Shown: piece by piece, positions 6,246 to 11,033 of the stretch | Numbering within the stretch: the stretch's first letter is position 1 | Layout: every line of letters begins with the position of its first letter | NCBI GenBank assembly: GCA_021158305.1 | Contig: JAGGUU010000093.1 | Location: forward strand, 1 to 11,033 | Direction of reading: 5' to 3' | DNA: 11,033 bases | From: Candidatus Bathyarchaeota archaeon | Lineage (GTDB): Archaea > Thermoproteota > Bathyarchaeia > Bathyarchaeales > DTEX01 | Program-made: the position numbers and the translations under genes | The notes under the pieces: generated by a model | What the model saw: the letters and a program-made list of their open reading frames with translations, nothing else | Database searches by the model: none | Told to the model about the DNA's origin: nothing

Positions 6246-7349
6246 TTGGAAGAGCGATGTGGAATGGTGGGTGTACGCATCCGCGGAATATATTCCACGG
6301 CACTCACTAAGTTATTGCTGGATCATGGCTTCGAGATCGTTCAGCCCTCAGAGGTCATCAAGAAAAGGTTTGGATTCCCAGATTCTGAGGAGGCTGAGAT
6401 TCAGCCGAGCTTAAATGTGCATAGCAGAGTAGACCGGCAGGGAGTGATAATCTCTGGAGATAAAGCCTCACTAGAGAAGATAATTCAAGTTTTAAGGTCA
6501 GATCTAGACGATGCAATCTTTAGGAATCTCTTGGTAACACCGTTGCAGGCGAATAGCTGGAGCTTCATGAAGTCTGAGAATAGCCTCGGGTCTCTTAGCA
6601 TTCAAAGCCTTGAAGGTGTGTCTCTCTACCGCTTAGACGTAGAATTCCCAGGGCTATCGAAGACGAGGCTTGATGAGATACGTGCTTCCGTCACGCCAAC
6701 GGTTACTGGGCATCATTACTATAAGGCTTGCGGAGGCAGAATCTCGTTTCTTGTTGATATAGCGGAGAGGATGCTTGGGGAAGGATGTCCCCGAAGTGAG
6801 GTTGAGAGCCTTCTACAAGAGAATGTGTGGAGTATGCTTCCAAGAGAGAGATCGCGAATAAGCATTAGCCACATTAAGATTTGGGGTCAAAAATTCAATC
6901 TTGGACTGGCAGAAGTTGTGAAGTTTCAGAAGAAAGATGGAAAGCTAATACTGCTCCGAAGATTCTTTAAGAAAGGTATATATGATGGGCTTCAAGTTTC
7001 GAAGGATGAGGGAGACTTCGCTGTAAGCGAGTTTACAATAGGCAGTTTAAGCTTCCGAACGAGGTATTTCTCAAGAGATTCATCTTATAAAGGAACATAT
7101 ATCAACATAAATACGCCCGTCGAGGTTTATCCTTCAGGAGTTAGATATGTAGACTTAGAGGTTGACGTATGCGTCTGGCCGGATGGGAGAATTAAGACTA
7201 TAGACGCCGAGAAACTTGAGGAAGCCGTATCGCTTGGCTTGGTCTCTGAGAAACTCGCTGAAATATCTAAACGTGAAGTCGAGAATGTTCTTAACTCAAT
7301 AAGCTTAGAGGAGGAACGAGACGCCTATAATCTTCTCCAAACAACCTAA
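6246..7349 (+). CDS. fau-1: FAU-1-type RNA-binding protein/ribonuclease with DUF402 domain
   Basis: A 367-residue relative of the archaeal FAU-1 protein, described as an AU-rich RNA binder and linked to RNase E/G-like activity in rRNA maturation. The N-terminal region VRIRGIYSTALTKLLLDHG (10-28) and IVQPSEVIKKRFG (31-43) is typical of the family. TVTGHHYYKACGG (152-164) is a conserved central block. The C-terminal DUF402 fold runs from about 240 to 345, with Y246-D-G, YININTPVEVYP (285-296), YVDLEVDV (301-308) and WPDG-x5-D (311-320). The TTG at 6246 lies one base after the rtcA stop; ATG 6264 or GTG 6267 are possible shorter starts, and the homology begins just after them. Coupling with an RNA 3'-end cyclase suggests joint work in RNA processing or turnover, which is an inference from position. 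Confidence 0.88.
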   Translation: MEERCGMVGVRIRGIYSTALTKLLLDHGFEIVQPSEVIKKRFGFPDSEEAEIQPSLNVHSRVDRQGVIISGDKASLEKIIQVLRSDLDDAIFRNLLVTPLQANSWSFMKSENSLGSLSIQSLEGVSLYRLDVEFPGLSKTRLDEIRASVTPTVTGHHYYKACGGRISFLVDIAERMLGEGCPRSEVESLLQENVWSMLPRERSRISISHIKIWGQKFNLGLAEVVKFQKKDGKLILLRRFFKKGIYDGLQVSKDEGDFAVSEFTIGSLSFRTRYFSRDSSYKGTYININTPVEVYPSGVRYVDLEVDVCVWPDGRIKTIDAEKLEEAVSLGLVSEKLAEISKREVENVLNSISLEEERDAYNLLQTT

Positions 7350-7360
7350 AAAGGTCTCAG

Positions 7361-7372
7361 TAAAGAATATAT
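7361..7372 (+). promoter_or_regulatory. Candidate TATA box for htpX
   Basis: TAAAGAATATAT predicts a transcript start around 7392, just before the ribosome-binding site GGTGAT at 7400-7405. The protease may therefore be transcribed apart from the rtcA-fau-1 pair. Confidence 0.4.
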
Positions 7373-7408
7373 CGTTCCATCTCATTTCTCATATATATTG
7401 GTGATTTA

Positions 7409-8377
7409 ATGAGCAGCTTAAAACTTAAAGCTACAATGTTTGCAACTTTAGCCGCCATAATTGGTCTTTCAACTCTATTCTTCACAATAATCCTTTCGTT
7501 AATAGATGCGTTCAACATTTACTCGCTTGCATTATTCGTGGTCTTCTTCAATACTCTCCAGTGGCTACTCGCTCCATACCTGATCGACGCTATGTACGGT
7601 GTTAGAAGAGTGTCTCGAAACGAGGCTCCGGAACTCTATGAAGCTGTGGAGAGACTTAGCAGAAAAAGTGGAATCAAGCCTCCCCAGATCATGATCGCTA
7701 GAATACCCATACCGAACGCCTTCGCTTATGGCTCCCCGCTGACGGGGAGCAGAATAGCCGTGACGACGGGGCTTCTGAATACACTGAATATGGATGAGGT
7801 TGAAGCGGTTTTAGGTCATGAACTCGGACACTTAAAGCATAGAGATGTTCAGGTGATGATGTTTGTCTCGATTCTTCCGGCGCTTCTATACTATATAGGA
7901 TACTCGCTCATGTGGTCTTCGGCCTTTGGTAGGCGTGACGAGAGAGGTAACGCGTCAGCTCTGGCGCTGATAGGCTTCCTGAGCATTGTCCTCTACTGGG
8001 TCTTAACGTTCTTTACGCTGTATCTCAGCCGGCTGAGAGAATACTACGCAGACAGGCACAGTGCATCCATAGTTGAGGATGGAGCGAGAAAATTGTCTAT
8101 GGGCTTAATAAAGATAGTTGAGTCGACTGGAAGGATGCGGAAGCGTCTAACGAGCCTTAGCCATGTAAGCTCATTTAGGATGCTCTTCATATGCGATCCT
8201 GAGTCTTCAGAAAGGGACCTGAGAGATCTCTATATGGCGAGCATGTGGAGAGGTGACAGAGAGGTAATCGAGAGGTACACTAGGCGTAGATTAACGCTGG
8301 CGGATCAGATAGTTGAGCTATTTTCGACGCACCCGAACATCATAAAGCGGTTGAGAGCCCTACAAGAACTCATGTAA
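7409..8377 (+). CDS. htpX: HtpX-like M48 family zinc metalloprotease, membrane
   Basis: A 322-residue integral membrane protease of the M48/HtpX family, involved in removing damaged or misfolded membrane proteins. H137-E-L-G-H141 is the zinc-binding HExxH motif, with E138 as catalytic base. E211 in REYYADRHS (210-218) is the third zinc ligand and D215 the conserved aspartate beside it. Four hydrophobic segments are visible at about 10-32, 36-58, 148-170 and 186-207, placing the active site on the cytoplasmic face between helices 2 and 3. IPNAFAYGSP (101-110) is the family's substrate-cleft strand, and STHPNIIKRLRAL, encoded at about 8326-8367, is the typical C-terminal end. The ATG is preceded by GGTGAT with a three-base spacer. 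All expected catalytic residues are present. Confidence 0.93.
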   Translation: MSSLKLKATMFATLAAIIGLSTLFFTIILSLIDAFNIYSLALFVVFFNTLQWLLAPYLIDAMYGVRRVSRNEAPELYEAVERLSRKSGIKPPQIMIARIPIPNAFAYGSPLTGSRIAVTTGLLNTLNMDEVEAVLGHELGHLKHRDVQVMMFVSILPALLYYIGYSLMWSSAFGRRDERGNASALALIGFLSIVLYWVLTFFTLYLSRLREYYADRHSASIVEDGARKLSMGLIKIVESTGRMRKRLTSLSHVSSFRMLFICDPESSERDLRDLYMASMWRGDREVIERYTRRRLTLADQIVELFSTHPNIIKRLRALQELM

Positions 8378-8396
8378 TCTTAATTCTTTTGAAATA

Positions 8397-8405
8397 GTTT
8401 TTAAT
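8397..8405 (+). promoter_or_regulatory. Candidate TATA box for the Cgi121 gene
   Basis: GTTTTTAAT, preceded by GAAATA, predicts transcription at about 8428, almost on GTG 8431. The mRNA would be leaderless or nearly so, or would use one of the ATG codons slightly downstream. Confidence 0.4.
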
Positions 8406-8430
8406 CTTTGATATAGTAATTTCCCTTTTC

Positions 8431-8994
8431 GTGGAGAAGATGATAGAGAAGAGGATGATGGGCTGGCACGTTATCTTCGCAGGTTTCAGAAACGTTAAAA
8501 TCTCGGATCCGAAGGCTTTATTAGATAAGGTTAGAGAAGCCTCTGCGGCTCATGTTCAAATATTCGATGCGGATATGATCGCTGGCTTCGATCACGTATA
8601 CTTCTCCGTGCTAAACGCTTTGAATGCTTTCAATTCTGGGAATAGAATATCTGAAAATCTAGCTGTTGAGATCCTTCTATATGCGTCTGGACAGCACCAG
8701 ATTAGAAAAGCCATAGAGATGCTTGGGGTGAAGTCATCGTCTACACGGATACTTGTAGTTGTCCTCTCAAAGATTAAGGATGATGCATTACAGGCTATGC
8801 ACAGAGTCTCGGAGATAGTTGAAGGAGAGCAAAGTGATGATGTAGTCGAAATCACCGATGAGAAGTTTGAGGCGTTAAAGGCTGCATTTGAGATCTCGGA
8901 TGCTGAGCTTGAGGCTACATTGCGTAAATCAAGAAATGAAGCCTTGACAAGCGTCCTCATTGAACGTTCAGCGTTGCTTATCACCCAAGCTTAG
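8431..8994 (+). CDS. cgi121: KEOPS complex subunit Cgi121
   Basis: A 187-residue Cgi121-family protein, the KEOPS subunit that binds the tRNA 3' CCA end and supports Bud32/Kae1 in making t6A at position 37 of ANN-decoding tRNAs. HVQIFDADMIAGFDHVYFSV (41-60) and the block SENLAVEILLYASGQHQIRK (74-93) are characteristic, the latter being the segment that contacts Bud32 in known complexes. The C-terminal third (about 105-187) is strand then helix, also as expected. Start choice is open: GTG 8431 fits a leaderless transcript, but ATG 8440 or 8455/8458 would also keep the fold (homology begins at WHVIFAGF, residue 12). Other KEOPS genes are not in view. The 3' end overlaps the tail of the opposing THUMP gene by 14 bases. 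Confidence 0.9.
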   Translation: MEKMIEKRMMGWHVIFAGFRNVKISDPKALLDKVREASAAHVQIFDADMIAGFDHVYFSVLNALNAFNSGNRISENLAVEILLYASGQHQIRKAIEMLGVKSSSTRILVVVLSKIKDDALQAMHRVSEIVEGEQSDDVVEITDEKFEALKAAFEISDAELEATLRKSRNEALTSVLIERSALLITQA

Positions 8995-9508
8995 CCTTCT
9001 CCTTCACAACTGATAATATATCGTTAGGCTTGATGACGGATACTCCCGTCACCCTGCCTACAACCTCTATCAAAACTATTTTGTCCGGTTTCTCCAAGCT
9101 CACCTTACGGTTCACATGCTTAGCTGCAACATCTATTATCTCCCTCGTCGATATCTGTGAATGCCGCTTCTCAACAGTGACCCTAAACGTTTCGTTGATA
9201 TCTATCTTCTCGGAGAGCATGCGTACAGCCTCCTCTATTCTCTCAATTCTAGTTGGAACAGTCAATTCAATCGGCACTATCTTTAACGTGTATCTGAATT
9301 CTTCAGGGCTTCTCATCAACAAATCCCTAAGCTTTTGAACCGCTTGAAAAGGATCCAGCGAGGTCTTCGCAATGATGAGTCCTGAAACATCAGTCTTCTC
9401 CACAGCTGGGTTTTCATCACCAACCTCGCTTAGAAGAAACCAGATTTCAGAGCATGCCTCATTCTCCATTCTCCTAGCACAAGAGATTAGAAGGTTAAAA
9501 TCTATCAA
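8981..9508 (-). CDS. THUMP-domain protein, Tan1-like (tRNA acetylation partner)
   Basis: A 175-residue archaeal THUMP protein resembling eukaryotic Tan1/THUMPD1, which presents tRNA to the acetyltransferase Kre33/NAT10 (TmcA-related) to form ac4C. FNLLISCARRMENEACSEIW (4-23) and the acidic loop after it are a Tan1-like N-terminal element. The THUMP domain covers about 70-160: RVTVEKRHSQIS (109-120), TREIIDVAAKHV (121-132), VSLEKPDKIVLIEVVGRVTG (136-155) and VSVIKP (156-161). There is no methyltransferase, thiouridylase or deaminase domain, so it should act as an RNA-binding adaptor. The TTG 9508 start has GGTG two bases ahead, and ATGs upstream are out of frame. It lies 30 bases behind the dehydrogenase gene on the same strand, so the two probably share a transcript. 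An acetyltransferase gene is not in the window. Confidence 0.82.
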   Translation of the reverse strand: MIDFNLLISCARRMENEACSEIWFLLSEVGDENPAVEKTDVSGLIIAKTSLDPFQAVQKLRDLLMRSPEEFRYTLKIVPIELTVPTRIERIEEAVRMLSEKIDINETFRVTVEKRHSQISTREIIDVAAKHVNRKVSLEKPDKIVLIEVVGRVTGVSVIKPNDILSVVKEKAKLG

Positions 9509-9538
9509 TCCACCGCCCCCAACATAATCGATCTATCT

Positions 9539-10537
9539 TTAATTCTTATCTTGTATATGGAATTTCTTTCCTTTCTGCTCCGGAACGAGATTGAGTGGAG
9601 GTTCTCCGGAGAGTACTCTTCGGATATCTTCCGTTACAGTAGCCACCATCAACCGTCTTGTTTCAACTGTATGCGTGGCCATGTGAGGAGTCAAAACAAC
9701 ATTCTCCATTTTGAGGAGAGGATTATCAAGTGGGACGGGTTCTTCGTAGAAGACGTCTAGTCCCGCACCTGCTATCCATCCTTCTCTAAGAGCCCTACAT
9801 AGGGCTTTCTCATCCACAACTGCTCCTCTAGAAGTATTTATTAGATAGGCGGTTTTCTTCATCATTCTCAGCTCCCTCTCACTTATGAGGTGCCTTGTCT
9901 CTGGAGTCAGCGGAACATGTAATGAGACAAAATCTGAGGTTTTGAGTAGATGTTTTAGACTTACGTACTTGACTCCCAGATTCTCCTCAGCCTCAAGCCT
10001 ACGCAGCTTATCATAATAAATAACTTGCATATTGAAGGCTCTAGCTCTTCGAGCTACCTCAAGCCCTATCCTTCCCAAACCGATTATTCCAAGAATTTTC
10101 CCCTGCAGGTCATTCCCTAATGGAATCATGGCTTTTCCATTCATTGCCCATTTAGTTCTCACATATCTGTCGGCTTCCATCATCCTCCGCGAGAGACAGA
10201 GCATCAAAGCGAGAGTAAGCTCCGCAACAGCATGGGACAATATTCCTGGAGTATATGTCACATATACTCCTCGCCTTGTGCATGCTTCAACATCAACTCG
10301 GTCATAGCCCACTCCAAACCTAGAAACTGCCTTTAGCCTCGGAGCATGTTCAAGGAGGGCTTCACCTACGAATTCATGGAGTGGAACTAAAACCTCAGCG
10401 TTTCTTATCTCCTGTAAGGATTCACTGCTCATCCATTCCGGGAGGGGAATGACCTCTGCAATATCGCTTAACCGCTTCTTAAATTGCCCTATAACCTCAT
10501 TTCTGAAGCCATATGATATCACAACTTTAGGCTTCAA
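9539..10537 (-). CDS. D-isomer-specific 2-hydroxyacid dehydrogenase
   Basis: An NAD(P)H-dependent D-2-hydroxyacid dehydrogenase of 332 residues, relating 2-oxoacids and D-2-hydroxyacids such as glyoxylate/glycolate, hydroxypyruvate/glycerate or 3-phosphoglycerate. RFGVGYDRVD (73-82) is the substrate-domain loop. GLGRIG (153-158) binds the cofactor, and D176 after IYY favours NADH. The catalytic triad is R237 (NTSRG), E266 (YEEP) and H285 (TPH). There is no C-terminal ACT or ASB domain, so serine-pathway SerA with feedback control is less likely than a glyoxylate/hydroxypyruvate reductase. I chose TTG 10537 because GGACGGAG lies five bases upstream and the protein then begins KPKVVISYGF after Met, as relatives do; TTG 10564 would add nine residues and sits at the predicted transcript start. 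The THUMP gene follows 30 bases downstream. Confidence 0.88.
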   Translation of the reverse strand: MKPKVVISYGFRNEVIGQFKKRLSDIAEVIPLPEWMSSESLQEIRNAEVLVPLHEFVGEALLEHAPRLKAVSRFGVGYDRVDVEACTRRGVYVTYTPGILSHAVAELTLALMLCLSRRMMEADRYVRTKWAMNGKAMIPLGNDLQGKILGIIGLGRIGLEVARRARAFNMQVIYYDKLRRLEAEENLGVKYVSLKHLLKTSDFVSLHVPLTPETRHLISERELRMMKKTAYLINTSRGAVVDEKALCRALREGWIAGAGLDVFYEEPVPLDNPLLKMENVVLTPHMATHTVETRRLMVATVTEDIRRVLSGEPPLNLVPEQKGKKFHIQDKN

Positions 10538-10584
10538 AGCGGCTCCGTCCTTAAAGATGTACAAGAAAGGTTTTGGTAGGCATC

Positions 10585-10592
10585 TTATAAAT
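10585..10592 (-). promoter_or_regulatory. Candidate TATA box for the dehydrogenase-THUMP pair
   Basis: ATTTATAA on the reverse strand predicts transcription from about 10562. That places the start of the RNA on or near TTG 10564 and gives a 25-base leader, with its Shine-Dalgarno sequence, for TTG 10537. Confidence 0.5.
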
Positions 10593-10622
10593 GGATTGGT
10601 CAGTGTTTAAGTGTAGATCATC

Positions 10623-10636
10623 GCCTATAATTAGGC
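10623..10636. repeat. Short perfect inverted repeat between divergent promoters
   Basis: GCCTA and TAGGC flank TAAT, a 5-base perfect stem with a 4-base centre. It lies about 31 bases upstream of the dehydrogenase TATA box and well upstream of the ABCE1 promoter. It could be an operator for a dimeric regulator or a chance hairpin. Confidence 0.35.
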
Positions 10637-10710
10637 TTCACGCCGTCGCCACACATCATCCCAAGGAAGAAAGAGTCGCTTAGCGTATTTATTTGTTACC
10701 GCCATAGCAG

Positions 10711-10720
10711 ATTTATTAAT
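10711..10720 (+). promoter_or_regulatory. Candidate TATA box for ABCE1
   Basis: ATTTATTAAT predicts transcription from about 10741, seven bases before TTG 10748 and 28 before ATC 10769. A second A/T-rich element (TATTTATTT at 10685-10693) lies upstream and may be an alternative. Confidence 0.45.
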
Positions 10721-10747
10721 CCGCAGAGAGTTCTTTCTTTAAGAAGC

Positions 10748-11033
10748 TTGAAAGAGGGAGGGTTAGAAATCAGAGTCGCCGTGCTTGACAGGGACAGATG
10801 TAAGCCGGACAAATGCGATAGGATATGCTACCGTTTCTGCCCACAGGTCAGAAGCGGAAACGAGGCTATACGCTTCGAAGACTCGAAGCCCGAGATAGTT
10901 GAGATACTCTGCACCGGATGCGGCATATGCGTGAAGAAATGTCCTTTCAAAGCCATATCTATAGTTAATCTTCCAGAGGAGCTTGACAGAGAATGCACTC
11001 ACAGGTTTGGGCCGAACACCTTTAAGCTTTTCA
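10748..11033 (+). CDS. ABCE1/Rli1 ribosome-recycling ATPase, partial (N-terminal Fe-S domain)
   Basis: The first roughly 95 codons of the archaeal ABCE1 protein, which splits ribosomes after termination together with aRF1 or Pelota; the rest, with two ABC ATPase domains, lies beyond the right edge. The sequence carries the eight cysteines of two 4Fe-4S clusters: RCKPDKC, ICYRFCP, and LCTGCGICVKKCP. The linker AISIVNLPEEL is almost invariant in the family. Relatives begin Met-Arg-(Ile/Val)-Ala-Val at what is here ATC 10769 (IRVAVLDRD). GGGAGGG at 10756-10762 is ideally placed for that position, yet the only standard in-frame start nearby is TTG 10748, upstream of that Shine-Dalgarno sequence. 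GTG 10781 would cut off the first strand. The span given uses TTG 10748. Confidence 0.92.
   Translation, partial: MKEGGLEIRVAVLDRDRCKPDKCDRICYRFCPQVRSGNEAIRFEDSKPEIVEILCTGCGICVKKCPFKAISIVNLPEELDRECTHRFGPNTFKLF

Noticed and set aside
8592..8984. Minus-strand frame of 130 codons opposite cgi121
   Set aside because: Serine- and alanine-rich shadow of a well-conserved gene.
9030..9338. Plus-strand frame of about 100 codons opposite the THUMP gene
   Set aside because: Shadow frame; the reverse strand shows clear THUMP motifs.
10763..11002. Minus-strand frame opposite the ABCE1 start
   Set aside because: The plus strand carries the eight-cysteine ferredoxin domain; the opposite frame has no recognisable feature.

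Overview
The window is archaeal chromosome, most likely from a thermophilic member of the Thermoproteota/TACK group; the rank is an inference. It carries archaeal hallmark genes: class I lysyl-tRNA synthetase, a FAU-1-type DUF402 RNA-binding protein, the KEOPS subunit Cgi121, a Tan1-like THUMP protein, and the ferredoxin domain of the ribosome-recycling ATPase ABCE1/Rli1. AGA/AGG and ATA codons are common. TATA-like boxes sit about 26 bases upstream of several likely transcript starts. Ribosome-binding sites often carry GGTGAT, the part of the Shine-Dalgarno sequence that pairs with ATCACC of 16S rRNA. TTG and GTG starts are frequent.

Left part (1-3315) is accessory in character. A minus-strand retropepsin-like aspartyl protease fragment runs off the left edge. 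A Gfo/Idh/MocA oxidoreductase without the usual catalytic lysine follows, with a ceramidase-like hydrolase gene 19 bases downstream. That hydrolase gene has a frameshift in a G run and seems to have lost its middle, so it is best read as a pseudogene. A 62-residue winged-helix-like protein comes next. It converges on a minus-strand nucleotidyltransferase with a helical, possibly HEPN-like, C-terminal half.

Middle part (3474-8377) is housekeeping on the plus strand: LysRS-I, an RNA 3'-phosphate cyclase-like protein with an altered N-terminal signature, FAU-1 one base behind it, and a four-helix membrane M48/HtpX protease.

Right part (8431-11033) pairs two tRNA-modification genes tail to tail with a 14-base overlap: Cgi121 (t6A) and Tan1-like THUMP (ac4C by family analogy). 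The THUMP gene lies 30 bases behind a D-2-hydroxyacid dehydrogenase and may share its transcript. Divergent from that pair begins ABCE1, cut by the right edge, whose start codon is puzzling.

Much of the window therefore concerns RNA and translation: tRNA charging, tRNA modification, RNA end chemistry, RNA binding or decay, and ribosome recycling. I see no CRISPR array, tRNA, rRNA, insertion sequence or clear defence island. I found no convincing undescribed multi-gene system. The points most worth a second look are the decayed hydrolase, the unusual RtcA signature next to FAU-1, the ABCE1 start, and the single-chain nucleotidyltransferase.
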